From: DASUXY01 sp035301985
GTDB taxonomy: Bacteria > Bacillota > Bacilli > Bacillales > Amphibacillaceae
Reading direction: 5' to 3'
Length of the DNA: 64,000 nt
NCBI GenBank assembly: GCA_035301985.1
Contig: DATGTE010000030.1
Span: 1 to 64,000 of the forward strand
In this document: in pieces, positions 45,606 to 54,794 of the stretch
How positions within the stretch are numbered: position 1 is the stretch's first letter
Layout: each line of letters opens with the position of its first letter
The notes under the pieces: generated by a model
Told to the model about the DNA's origin: nothing
Database searches by the model: none
Seen by the model: the letters and a program-made list of their open reading frames with translations, nothing else
Made by a program: the position numbers and the translations under genes

Positions 45606-46360
45606 GTGGTATTGAAGCGGATACGATGCTGATCGCTGGGATGTTTTTAGCGGTTGGTGCGGGAGCATTGTCATTTTTGTCTCCTTGTGTGTTGCCGATC
45701 TTTCCAGCTTATTTATCGTATATCACTGGGATTAGTGTGAAGGAATTGCAGGAAGATAAAAATATACAAATAAGAAGTACATTATTAAGTCATTCTGTAT
45801 TCTTTCTTTTAGGTGTTTCACTCGTCTTTATTAGTCTAGGGATTGGCGCATCTTTTTTAGGAAAGTGGATTCAAAATTTATTAGTTGGTGATTCGGGTTT
45901 ATTTATCCAACGTATTGCCGGAATTTTCATCATTGTGATGGGTCTTTTTGTAGGTGGATGGCTTCATATTACGGCGTTAATGAAGGAAAGACGTTTTCAA
46001 TCGACCCAAAAACGTGCTGGTTATTTAGGAACATTTTTTGTAGGTATGGGATTTGCAGCGGGTTGGACGCCGTGTATCGGACCGATTTTCGGCTCGATTT
46101 TATTATTAGCCGCCACGAATCCTGGTCAAGGTGTGTTTTATACGTTAATGTATGTCATCGGATTTGCATTACCTTTTTTATTGTTGACCTTTTTTCTTGG
46201 GTCGACGAAATGGATTAGTAAGTATAGTGGTATCATTATGAAAATCGGTGGCGCTGTAATGGTTGTTATGGGTGTGATTTTATTTACAGGGCAAATGCCA
46301 CGAATATCGGAGTTTTTATTAAAACTAGTGGAAGATACGTGGTTAGAGAAACTAGGATAA
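45602..46360 (+). CDS. ccdA: Cytochrome c biogenesis protein CcdA
   Basis: 252 residues, six or more TM helices. Redox cysteines lie in FLSPCVLPIFPAYLSY and GWTPCIGPI. Moves electrons from cytoplasmic thioredoxin to outside partners such as ResA. Starts at GTG 45602, coupled to the upstream gene. Confidence 0.93.
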   Translation: MSGIEADTMLIAGMFLAVGAGALSFLSPCVLPIFPAYLSYITGISVKELQEDKNIQIRSTLLSHSVFFLLGVSLVFISLGIGASFLGKWIQNLLVGDSGLFIQRIAGIFIIVMGLFVGGWLHITALMKERRFQSTQKRAGYLGTFFVGMGFAAGWTPCIGPIFGSILLLAATNPGQGVFYTLMYVIGFALPFLLLTFFLGSTKWISKYSGIIMKIGGAVMVVMGVILFTGQMPRISEFLLKLVEDTWLEKLG

Positions 46361-46378
46361 CAAGAGGTGGTATTTGAG

Positions 46379-46933
46379 ATGAACTGGAAGAGAACGATGA
46401 TTGTTGTAGTCCTCATCGGCATGTTCGGATGGGCGGTTTATGACTTTGTGATCAAGTCCGATGATACGGCGACAGGTGAAGATACGGAAGAAAGCGAAGA
46501 GAAAGTAGCGGAGGGTCTTGAAGTCGGTAACTTGGCACCCGATTTTGAATTGGAAACATTGGACGGAGAAACCGTTAAATTGTCCGATTTTAGAGGGGAA
46601 CGAGTCATGGTTAACTTTTGGGCGACGTGGTGTCCACCATGTCGGGCCGAAATCCCCGATATGCAAAAATTTCACGAGAAAACGGATATTCAAATTTTAG
46701 CGATTAACTTAACCGATACAGAAAGTGATCAGGAAAAAGTGCCGACCTTTGTTAAAAATTATGGGATGACGTTCAACGTGTTGATGGATGAAGATTCAGA
46801 GGTTGCCAATCGATATCAGATTCAACCGATTCCAACGAGTTATATGATTGACTCGAAAGGAGTCATCCAATTCAAAGCGTTGGGCGCTATGAATTACGAT
46901 TCGATGGTACAAGAGTTTGAGAAGATGGACTAG
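46379..46933 (+). CDS. Membrane-anchored thioredoxin-like protein (ResA/TlpA type)
   Basis: 184 residues: an N-terminal TM anchor (about 7-24), an acidic linker, then a thioredoxin fold with WATWCPPC (Cys85 and Cys88) and cis-Pro in QPIPTSY. CcdA would keep it reduced. AAGAGGTGG precedes ATG 46379. Confidence 0.9.
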   Translation: MNWKRTMIVVVLIGMFGWAVYDFVIKSDDTATGEDTEESEEKVAEGLEVGNLAPDFELETLDGETVKLSDFRGERVMVNFWATWCPPCRAEIPDMQKFHEKTDIQILAINLTDTESDQEKVPTFVKNYGMTFNVLMDEDSEVANRYQIQPIPTSYMIDSKGVIQFKALGAMNYDSMVQEFEKMD

Positions 46934-46968
46934 TTGAATGCGCTTATGAAGAGTAGGGGTGAGTGTTC

Positions 46969-47649
46969 GTGGTACAGACGATTTTAGTCGTCGAGGATGA
47001 TCACATGATTCGCCAGCTTATTCGAATGTATTTAGAAAAAAATGCTTATACCGTTGTTGAGGCAGTGGACGGAGAACAAGCAAAAGAATTGTTTTTACTG
47101 CACCATCCATGTTTGATCATTCTCGACCTCATGTTGCCCAAGGTGAGTGGTGAACAATTTTGTCAATGGGTGAAGGCGAAAGAAAAAGATGTTGCGATTA
47201 TTATGTTATCGGCGAAGGCTCGAGTGGATCAAAAAATTGCTGGATTGAAGATGGGCGCTGATCAATATGTGACGAAACCATTTGACCCGAATGAACTCGT
47301 TGCTCACGTAGAAGCTGTGCTTCGACGTACAGGACACTATTGTCAAAAAATTGTCCACCAAGGCCTTTGTGTGATGCCACGTAAAGGTGAAGTGTTACTC
47401 TACGATCAACCTGTTCATTTAACAAAACATGAATTTAATTTGTTGTATCATTTCATGCAACATCCGAACATTGTATTTTCTCGAGAACAACTTGTAAATG
47501 AACTGTATCCATCCGAGGAAAAAATAGTGCTTGAGCGGACAATTGATGCACATATAAAAAAATTACGTGAAAAGATTGAGCAAAACCCATCTACACCAAA
47601 ACGCATCCAAACGGTCCGTGGAATGGGGTATAAACTTGTCACTGTTTAA
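46969..47649 (+). CDS. OmpR-type response regulator
   Basis: 226 residues from a GTG (GGGGTGA upstream). The receiver domain has ILVVEDD, the phosphoryl Asp in IILDLMLP, and the Lys in YVTKPFDP. The C-terminal winged helix has LTKHEFNLL and RTIDAHIKKLREKIE. In one operon with the thiol-redox genes and the following kinase. Confidence 0.9.
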   Translation: MVQTILVVEDDHMIRQLIRMYLEKNAYTVVEAVDGEQAKELFLLHHPCLIILDLMLPKVSGEQFCQWVKAKEKDVAIIMLSAKARVDQKIAGLKMGADQYVTKPFDPNELVAHVEAVLRRTGHYCQKIVHQGLCVMPRKGEVLLYDQPVHLTKHEFNLLYHFMQHPNIVFSREQLVNELYPSEEKIVLERTIDAHIKKLREKIEQNPSTPKRIQTVRGMGYKLVTV

Positions 47650-48718
47650 ACGCTTCCTTCCAAAAGGACTGCTGTGGCGTCTGTCATTATTGAATATCAT
47701 CGTGATTATCACCACGATTACAATCAGTGGTTGGGCAATCTATGAAACAGCCTGTTTTTTGGCAGGCGGAATTGGTAATTTCAATAGCCAACGTCAGCAA
47801 CAATTCAATGCGACCTTGTTGCAATATTTATGGATTTTTGGTGTGGCCGGTCTGTTGATCGGAAGTTTGCTGCATTATTATTTCATTCAGAGGCTCATCC
47901 GACCGATTCGAAAAATGATTGATTCAACGAAGCAATTAAAAAAGGGAGCGTTTCCGCCGCCCATTGAAGTGGAGTCGGATGATGAAGTTGGTGAGCTTGT
48001 TGAACAATATAACGGTTTGATTTCCCAACTCCAGGCAAATGACGAACATCGTGCTAAACTCGTCGCGGATGTGTCTCATGAGTTCCGAACGCCTTTAGCC
48101 AACTTAAATGGCTACCTTCAAGCATTGGCAGCTGGTGACCTGAAAGGAAACAGCGTACTATATGATTCACTTTATCATGAATCGAGGCGTCTTACCCACT
48201 TAATCGAACAACTGGAGCAGTTTAAGGAATGGGATTATATTGCCTCGCAAGCGTATATGAATAAGCAACTTGTCGATATGAAAGAAGAAATCGATCAATG
48301 TGTGAATATGTTTGACTGGTTTCTGCAACAACAAAATATCTCTTTAATACAGAAAGTTGAGCGTGCCGATGTGACGGTAAACGTTGAGGGCATTCAACAA
48401 GTCATCAGTAACCTTCTTGACAATGCGATTCAATATTACGATGGGGAGGAAGCAATACACATCACGGGAAAAAAACTTACCGATGTGTATCAAGTCATCG
48501 TGTCCGGACCGGCACACCCGATTCCTCATGCTGAATGCGAACGAATTTTTGAACGATTTTATCGTCTCGATGCTTCCCGGCAACGTAAGGTAGGTGGATC
48601 AGGATTAGGTCTTGCAATTGCGAAAGAAATTGTTGAACAGCATGGAGGACAAATCAGGGTAACGTCTGCCAACGGTATCAACCATTTTTCATTTACATTG
48701 CCTAGGCAAGAAACGTAA
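47636..48718 (+). CDS. Sensor histidine kinase
   Basis: 360 residues from TTG 47636 (GGAATGGGG upstream), overlapping the regulator gene by 14 bp. Two TM helices (about 15-35 and 63-85) enclose a short outside loop containing one Cys-Phe-Leu-Ala-Gly patch. Then come HAMP, HisKA with VSHEFRTPLANLNGY, and an HATPase with NLLDNAIQYY and GGSGLGLAIAKEIVEQHGG. The sensing region is too small for a folded domain, so it may sense through the membrane. Confidence 0.88.
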   Translation: MSLFKRFLPKGLLWRLSLLNIIVIITTITISGWAIYETACFLAGGIGNFNSQRQQQFNATLLQYLWIFGVAGLLIGSLLHYYFIQRLIRPIRKMIDSTKQLKKGAFPPPIEVESDDEVGELVEQYNGLISQLQANDEHRAKLVADVSHEFRTPLANLNGYLQALAAGDLKGNSVLYDSLYHESRRLTHLIEQLEQFKEWDYIASQAYMNKQLVDMKEEIDQCVNMFDWFLQQQNISLIQKVERADVTVNVEGIQQVISNLLDNAIQYYDGEEAIHITGKKLTDVYQVIVSGPAHPIPHAECERIFERFYRLDASRQRKVGGSGLGLAIAKEIVEQHGGQIRVTSANGINHFSFTLPRQET

Positions 48719-48764
48719 ATCACGAAACAGTCATGTAACTTTTCTCTAAATTGACACTACCATA

Positions 48765-48966
48765 CCGATTGTGTCAGACGGATGAAACGTCCAACCGATG
48801 CCGATGAAACAATGTTTTGGCAATGCTCTAAACAGTGATGTTATCAAGCGGTGGATCCAGTGGAAAGCAGGAAGGACAGTCAGAAGGAGAAAAACGATTT
48901 TGGAAGCAATGTATACTTGAGCACATGTTGTCCTTAGACCTCTGAAGTCATTTTCAGAGGTTTTTT
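48765..48966 (+). promoter_or_regulatory. Degenerate FMN-riboswitch leader with intact terminator
   Basis: It shares with the real FMN leader a 22-nt block (48845-48866, starting CAAGCGGTGGATCC) and the block TCCTTAGACCTCTGAAGT with its terminator (CCTCTGAA / TTCAGAGG, 48939-48960). The 5' half is diverged (GGATGAAACGTCCAACCG for GGGTGAAATTCCCAACCG), though GACG/CGTC could still pair. After the terminator come GAGGAGA and GTGAATG, like the ribD start, but the frame stops after about 18 codons. It looks like a decayed duplicate. Confidence 0.7.
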
Positions 48967-49269
48967 GTTTGTTTATGAGGAGATAAAGCCAGTGAATGTG
49001 TGTGGGCGTCGCGATTCGGTTCGGAGTTTGACTACTTATGAATACTAAACTTATCAACTATACGGAAATAACTGGCTGAGGTTTTGTCAGTTACACAGAT
49101 GTCACAGATAACAATAACACCTGAGTTCTAATCGTTTTACAACGCGTTTTAAGGCTTTGCAAGTGAATGGAAAGAACTAGTCATTCTTTTGAAATTAGAA
49201 CTTTCTTCCCTTGTAACAATGTTGTCAAATTTATACACTTTAATGAAATGAAGTTGAGAAGAGGTTCAT

Positions 49270-49629
49270 ATGATTACGAATACCCGCAATAATCTGACCC
49301 TAGCAAACCAGGTGCGTCTAACTACTCATCTATGGGGTAGATTGAGAGGTTTGATGTGTAAAAAGAAATTAGAGGACGGTAAAGCTTTGTTCATATACCC
49401 ATGTCAACAAATACATACATTTTTCATGAAATTCCCAATTGATTGTATATTTATTGATCAAGAGTACAGGGTGATTGAACTAATCGAACGTTTTGAGCCA
49501 TGGAATTATAGTAAAAGAGTGCCAAAAGCTCTAGGTGTGATTGAATTGCCTAAAGGTGTCATAAACAGAACAGATACCCAAATGTTTGATTTATTAGAGA
49601 TTGTGTCAGCAAGGGAGATTGATCAATGA
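49270..49629 (+). CDS. DUF192 family protein
   Basis: 119 residues. The DUF192 pattern is GLMCKKKLEDGKALFIYPCQQIHTFFM, then IDCIFIDQEYRVIEL. Small DUF192 proteins occur next to Tad/type IVb pilus and secretion genes; function unknown. GAAGAGG upstream. Its stop overlaps the next start. First gene of the AT-rich insert between the two FMN leaders. Confidence 0.82.
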   Translation: MITNTRNNLTLANQVRLTTHLWGRLRGLMCKKKLEDGKALFIYPCQQIHTFFMKFPIDCIFIDQEYRVIELIERFEPWNYSKRVPKALGVIELPKGVINRTDTQMFDLLEIVSAREIDQ

Positions 49630-50381
49630 AAATAAACAAACAACATATCCAACCTATGAAACTAAGCACGCTATTAAAATATACAAAGGAAACAGGAAAA
49701 GGTGTATTCCTTTTGTCTGTACCTGGAAATATTTTGATTTTAGTATTGTCTACAGCGGTTCTCTTTGCCTTTTTTGATTACGTAGATGCAGTAGGGATGA
49801 ATGAAAATGGACTTCATACATTAACGATATTCAATAATGTCTTATTGATCGGCTTAACCTGTGTTCATATTTATTACTTATTATTAGGAAATCATAAATT
49901 GTCTTTTTGGAACCAAGTGAAACAGTCACTTATAAAAACACTTAAAATATTGCCGACCCTTATTGTCGCGACATTTGTTTATGCGCTATTTGTTACTATC
50001 GGGTTATTTTTGTTAATCATACCTGGGTTAATCTTGTATGCGTACTTAGGTATTTATTCACAAACGATAGCCTTTGAAAACAAAGGAATGTTATCTTCCT
50101 TACTGAGAAGTCGCGACCTGGTCAAGGGGTCGTTTTGGAAAGTCTTTTGTATACTTATTATTTTATTATTAAGTACAAATATAGTTGTGTCCATCATGGG
50201 GATAGTATCAAGTGTGTTTTTACCGAATTCATCTTTAGTATTTGAGATAGGAGTTTACAGTGTGGCGTATTTACCAATTATGCCTTTTATAGGTAGCATG
50301 TACGCTTTTTTGTATTTTGATTTACGATCAAGGCAAGAGTCATTTGATTATCAAGTATTCGAACAAGAATTAGAGATGTAA
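49626..50381 (+). CDS. Polytopic membrane protein
   Basis: 251 residues with about five or six TM helices, including a long PGLILYAYLG segment. It overlaps the DUF192 gene by 4 bp (ATGA), so they are co-translated. No family recognised. Confidence 0.75.
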   Translation: MKINKQHIQPMKLSTLLKYTKETGKGVFLLSVPGNILILVLSTAVLFAFFDYVDAVGMNENGLHTLTIFNNVLLIGLTCVHIYYLLLGNHKLSFWNQVKQSLIKTLKILPTLIVATFVYALFVTIGLFLLIIPGLILYAYLGIYSQTIAFENKGMLSSLLRSRDLVKGSFWKVFCILIILLLSTNIVVSIMGIVSSVFLPNSSLVFEIGVYSVAYLPIMPFIGSMYAFLYFDLRSRQESFDYQVFEQELEM

Positions 50382-50474
50382 CCCTATTTATTAATCATCA
50401 ATTCATTTGTAAAAGCTATATTCGCAGTGTCTCATATTTACTATTTTAATAGTAGTCCATTCAGGAGGAAAGTC

Positions 50475-51210
50475 ATGTTAGCTAAGATTAGCTGGAGATT
50501 ATTAATCATTGTGATTTGTGCAGGAACAATTGCCTTTTTAACATTTAAGTACTTAGAATCATTACAAGAAACAAAAACAGTTGTAATCACATCAACTACT
50601 ATTCCAGAAGAAACGATAATAGAGGAGGACATGTTAAAGACAGTCACAGTAGAAGCTAAAGCCGCAGATATTTTAGTTTCTGAACAAGTATCTAATATAG
50701 ATACGGTAGTAGGGTGCAATCACGAAAGAAGAAATTGGTGAAGGAGAACCTATAAAGATGGATCCTCGTATGATTGTTTTTCCAGAAGACCGCTTGGAAT
50801 ATTTGACAAAAGAGGGAAAGGTTAATCCTGGTAAATTTATTCCAAATGATAAACGTCTTTATTCATTAGGTTTAGAACCAAATAATGCTATTGATAATCG
50901 TATAAAGAAAGGTGATTTTGTAGATGTCATATTTACGGGTGAAACGACTTCTGAAGATACAGATGAAACCTATTCAAGAATGATTCTTCAGCACGTGGAA
51001 GTCTACTCGGTAGAGGGCTTTGATGAAAATCAAGTAAGCGATCTAGCCAAGGATTCACTTATTCAACATGTTACCTTAATGGTCACACCTCAAGAAGCCG
51101 TCGCACTTGCCAATGCTAAAGAGGAAGGTAAATTAAGCCTAGCATTAAATCCTTCTGAAGGCGAAGAAGCCGATGTAAAGATGATTTTTCAGTCAACATT
51201 TGAACGTTAA
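50475..51210 (+). pseudogene. CpaB/SAF-domain pilus assembly protein, frameshifted
   Basis: Two frames make one protein. The first (50475-50741; AGGAGG upstream) has a TM anchor and a SAF-like segment (TTIPEETIIEEDMLKTVTV). The second (ORF from 50758) continues PRMIVFPEDRLEYL... with KKGDFVDVIFTG and a C-terminal RcpC-like part. One extra base in the GGG near 50710 breaks it; removing it gives VVGAITKEEIGEGEP across the junction. CpaB/RcpC proteins belong to Flp/Tad pilus machines. Either a true frameshift or a sequencing error. Confidence 0.7.
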
Positions 51211-51247
51211 TGTTGTCTTGTTTTTAACCAAATAAGGAGTTTGAAAA

Positions 51248-51400
51248 ATGGATGCAAATTTTATCCCCGGTAAAAGTGAACAAAAACTAAAAGTAGCCAT
51301 TATTGATTCAGATCGAGGTTACAAAGATGATGTAAACTTTACCATTGAAGCTACGGCAAGAGCTAGTCTCGACGACAGCGTAGATGAAGACGATGATTGA
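51248..51400 (+). CDS. Small acidic-tailed protein
   Basis: 50 residues ending in DDSVDEDDD. AAGGAG lies 8-9 bp before ATG 51248. It sits in the insert between the SAF pseudogene and the next ORF. No family recognised. Confidence 0.5.
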   Translation: MDANFIPGKSEQKLKVAIIDSDRGYKDDVNFTIEATARASLDDSVDEDDD

Positions 51401-51454
51401 CGGAATGATGAAAACAACAATAATCGCAAGCAAGATGCGTAAGGAGACTTCGTG

Positions 51455-52366
51455 ATGTTTGGAACGAAATTCATAACATTCAAGCCTACTACAGGGGTGT
51501 ATTTGGATACCATAAAGCCATATAAAAAATGGTACGAAAAAACCGATATGAGCCCGTTGATCGAGATTGAAGGACAAGCGTACCGTATTATTCGGACAAC
51601 AGGACGATTGAATACATTTTATCCTAGAAAAATGCTCGTATGTCGTGAGGATGGGCAAATGGAAACGAGTGAGGAAATAACACGTATGTGCTTTACAAAA
51701 TATTTTTATGTTGCTTACCTTCAAGCAAATCTAAAAAATATTTCTTTCGATGCGAGTCAAGGAGGAAAGAAGAGGCATGAATCGTTAATTAGAAACTTTA
51801 AAACGATCATAAGTGATTTAGAGTCTTCGTTAAATGATACAAAAGTGCAGGCGATGACTTTTCATTTACACTATTTAGAAGAAGTGTGGCGTTGGATTAA
51901 TCTTATGGCTGAAGAGGCTAAAGTTCTGCTTGACTTAAAAAGACAACTTGTCAACTTAAAGTCAGACAATTTATCTGAACCTTTAATCAAAGAACTAGCT
52001 AATAGATTGGGACAACGACTTCAGTTTAAGAATAATTTAATAGCTATATTAATCGAGGATAATCAACGCGCACGAGTGGTTGTGAAAGAGGTGCTCCAAA
52101 ATTCTATTTATATAAGGAAAATGAGTGATAAAGCTTACTACGATTACATTATTCATGATCTCGATGAGGCACATCGTGCTGCTGAGCGATTTTTAAGAGA
52201 AGAAAAACAAGCGAGAAAAGAGGCAGGCGATTTGAGTTCTTTTTCAGTTGACCAGTATATTTATCGTTTAAGGTATGAAATGGATTTGGAGCAAAAGAAA
52301 GAGAAAGAGATGGAGAACCTTATGACATTAAACTGGGTATTATCTCCGGACTGTTTCTTTATGTAA
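51455..52366 (+). CDS. Unknown helical protein of the insert
   Basis: 303 residues from ATG 51455 (GTG 51452 is also possible; AAGGAG upstream). The N-terminal ~75 residues look beta-rich (FGTKFITFKPTTGVYLD). The rest is strongly helical with coiled-coil tendency and many Glu/Lys/Arg. No TM or signal, and no known motif seen. Last gene of the insert. Confidence 0.65.
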   Translation: MFGTKFITFKPTTGVYLDTIKPYKKWYEKTDMSPLIEIEGQAYRIIRTTGRLNTFYPRKMLVCREDGQMETSEEITRMCFTKYFYVAYLQANLKNISFDASQGGKKRHESLIRNFKTIISDLESSLNDTKVQAMTFHLHYLEEVWRWINLMAEEAKVLLDLKRQLVNLKSDNLSEPLIKELANRLGQRLQFKNNLIAILIEDNQRARVVVKEVLQNSIYIRKMSDKAYYDYIIHDLDEAHRAAERFLREEKQARKEAGDLSSFSVDQYIYRLRYEMDLEQKKEKEMENLMTLNWVLSPDCFFM

Positions 52367-52573
52367 ATCATATGACTAAACATAGCTTATCAGGTTTAAA
52401 ATATATTATCTTGAGCTTGTATAAGGTGAAGAATAGTCATATTATTTAAAAACATGGGCAGGAACTCTGTTTAATATTTTTCTCCACCCTCCGATATCAT
52501 CAACTTTTCGTTGTCTTGCATTCCATGAACCAATGGTGTTATACTGAAATAGAAAAATTACATACTTCGAAAG

Positions 52574-52716
52574 ATTCCTTCGGGGTCGGGTGAAATTCCC
52601 AACCGACGGTGATGAAGCCATGCTTCTAAGCCCGTGACCCGTGCGGTTATCATAACCAAGCGGTGGATCCAGTGGAAAACTGGAGCCGACAGTATAGTCT
52701 GGATGGGAGAAGGAAT
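52574..52716 (+). promoter_or_regulatory. FMN riboswitch (RFN element)
   Basis: P1 arms ATTCCTTC (52574-52581) and GAAGGAAT (52709-52716) enclose the conserved core: GGGTGAAATTCCCAACCG, GGTGATGAAGCC, GCCCGTGACCC, GCGGTGGATCCAGTGGAAA and CCGACAGT. Controls the rib operon in response to FMN. Confidence 0.95.
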
Positions 52717-52978
52717 TTTTGGAGCAGGCGTCATACATCCATTAGCAAACCGATTGTTTTTATTGAAATAACGTGGACGCATATCTTTATTAACCGTTTA
52801 CTTGTTATTTAGAGGATTAGACTTTTTTACACAGTCTTATCTCCATCTCTAATATTATTTGGCAATAAAAGCGTCGTTTGTATTTATAGACCGAGTGGTG
52901 ATTGTCTATAAGTCATTCAAGATTGAATGTCTTACCGTTTGCTAGGAGCTGCCTGCTAACTAAAAATTCTGTCCTTAG
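52717..52978 (+). other. Extra ~220-nt segment between FMN aptamer and terminator
   Basis: In the degenerate copy only about 40 nt separate aptamer and terminator; here about 260 nt do. It is AT-rich, has small hairpins (AGAC ... GTCT near 52830) and no gene. Confidence 0.5.
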
Positions 52979-53008
52979 ACCTCTGAAGTTAGATTCAGAG
53001 GTTTTTTT
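52979..53008 (+). terminator. FMN-riboswitch-associated terminator
   Basis: ACCTCTGAA / TTCAGAGGT stem, then seven T's, 26 bp before ribD. Confidence 0.85.
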
Positions 53009-53033
53009 GTTCGTTGATAAGGGGGTAACGTCG

Positions 53034-54119
53034 TTGAATGATGAACAGTATATGCGGTTTGCCTTAAAACTGGCCGCGGAAACAGCTGGGCATACGAGTC
53101 CGAATCCAGCCGTCGGTGCCGTCATTGTGAAAAAAAATAAAATTGTTGGCTTTGGTGCACACATTCAAGCTGGAGAAGATCATGCCGAAGCTCATGCCCT
53201 ACGAATGGCAGGTTGTAAAGCCGAAGGAGCGACGATGTATGTGACCTTGGAACCGTGTAGTCATCAAGGAAAAGTCCCACCATGTACTCAGTCGATCATT
53301 GAACGAGGCATTCAGCGCGTCGTAATTGCTACGTTAGATGCAAATGAAAACGTACATGGACAAGGAGTAGAACGATTACGAAACGCTGGAATCGAAGTGG
53401 TTGTCGGTGTTTTACAAACAGAAGCACGAGAGCTAAATGCTCCTTTCTTCCACTTTATACGCACGAAAAAACCGTTCGTAACGATGAAGACAGCGATGAG
53501 TTTAGATGGGAAAATCGCAACCCATATGGGAGATAGTCAATGGATTACAGGTGAGGATGCACGGTTAGATGGACACACATATCGACATACGCACGATGCG
53601 ATTCTCGTCGGAGTGAATACGGTCCTTGCCGATGATCCGAGTTTGACAACGCGAATCAAAGGCGGTGGGAATCATCCGGTCCGTGTGATTTTGGACACTC
53701 ATCTTCGAACACCACTGGATGCAAAAGTGATTACCGATGGACAAGCGAAAACGTGGATTTTTGTCGGTTGCAAAGTGAATGATAAAAGAAAGCAACCTTT
53801 CGAAGCGCATCCACACGTCACAATTTTTTCACTAGAAGACGAAAAAATCGACATTCATGAAGTGCTGACTATATTAGGGAAAAACGATGTAATGTCACTA
53901 TTCGTTGAAGGAGGCGCTCGTGTAAATGGTACATTTCTACAGGAGCAAGCATTCAATCAAGTGATTGTTTATATCGCGCCGAAATTAATTGGCGGTCGTC
54001 AGGCACCGACTCCCTTTGCAGGTGAAGGATTTTCAGTTTTATCAGACGTACCGTCATTACGCATGAGGCATGTCGAAAAAATGGGTAATGATTTAAAAAT
54101 TATTGCTACGCTAGATTAG
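53034..54119 (+). CDS. ribD: Riboflavin biosynthesis deaminase/reductase
   Basis: 361 residues from TTG 53034 (AAGGGGG upstream). The N-terminal deaminase has zinc motifs HAEAHAL and PCSHQGKVPPC. The C-terminal reductase (about 145-361) has KTAMSLDGKIA, SQWITG and VEGGARVNGTF. Carries out two steps from the GTP-derived pyrimidine. First gene of ribD-ribE-ribBA-ribH. Confidence 0.95.
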   Translation: MNDEQYMRFALKLAAETAGHTSPNPAVGAVIVKKNKIVGFGAHIQAGEDHAEAHALRMAGCKAEGATMYVTLEPCSHQGKVPPCTQSIIERGIQRVVIATLDANENVHGQGVERLRNAGIEVVVGVLQTEARELNAPFFHFIRTKKPFVTMKTAMSLDGKIATHMGDSQWITGEDARLDGHTYRHTHDAILVGVNTVLADDPSLTTRIKGGGNHPVRVILDTHLRTPLDAKVITDGQAKTWIFVGCKVNDKRKQPFEAHPHVTIFSLEDEKIDIHEVLTILGKNDVMSLFVEGGARVNGTFLQEQAFNQVIVYIAPKLIGGRQAPTPFAGEGFSVLSDVPSLRMRHVEKMGNDLKIIATLD

Positions 54120-54129
54120 GGGGAAAATG

Positions 54130-54789
54130 ATGTTTACAGGAATCGTTGAAGAGGTTGGAACAGTTACAAAGATGAACAAGGTGTCCGAGCAGGCGGTTCA
54201 GTTAGGCATTCGATCAACAAAAGTAATTGAAGATGTATCACTTGGAGATAGTATTTCAGTGAATGGGGTGTGTTTAACCGTTACGCAGTTTACAAATGAT
54301 GAGTTTCACGTCGATGTGATGCCGGAGACGATTCAATCGACTTCCCTTCAATCCTTGACGACAGGTTCAAAGGTCAATTTAGAGCGTTCCATGGCTGCTA
54401 ACGGTAGGTTCGGAGGACATTTTGTTTCAGGTCACGTCGATGCAACAGGAACGATTTTGCGAAAAGAACGCCGCGAAAATGCAATTTATTATGAGATTCA
54501 AATACCAGAAGAATTATCACCGTTTGTCATGTTGAAAGGATCCGTTGCTATTGATGGTGTTAGTTTAACGATTTTTGCTGTAGGTGATCAATCGCTACAA
54601 ATTTCGCTCATTCCACATACCGCACGCGAGACGATCTTAGGTGGAAAGCGCAAAGGAGATCTCGTCAATATGGAGTGTGATATGTTGGCGAAATACGTAC
54701 ATCACATGTTACAAAAGACAAATGTAGGACAAGTAAATGAACGAATCGATGAAGAATTTTTACGAAAAAATGGTTTTATGAAGGAGTGA
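54130..54789 (+). CDS. ribE: Riboflavin synthase alpha chain
   Basis: 219 residues. Two internal lumazine-binding repeats, with MFTGIVEEVG at the start, GDSISVNGVCLTV, GGHFVSGHVD, and the second half GSVAIDGVSLT and LIPHT. It dismutates two lumazines to riboflavin. The start is the second of two ATGs. Confidence 0.95.
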   Translation: MFTGIVEEVGTVTKMNKVSEQAVQLGIRSTKVIEDVSLGDSISVNGVCLTVTQFTNDEFHVDVMPETIQSTSLQSLTTGSKVNLERSMAANGRFGGHFVSGHVDATGTILRKERRENAIYYEIQIPEELSPFVMLKGSVAIDGVSLTIFAVGDQSLQISLIPHTARETILGGKRKGDLVNMECDMLAKYVHHMLQKTNVGQVNERIDEEFLRKNGFMKE

Positions 54790-54794
54790 AAGAT

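Noticed and set aside
48746..49057. 103-codon minus-strand frame in the degenerate FMN leader
   Set aside because: Antisense to a recognisable riboswitch copy; a similar false frame occurs opposite the intact FMN switch.
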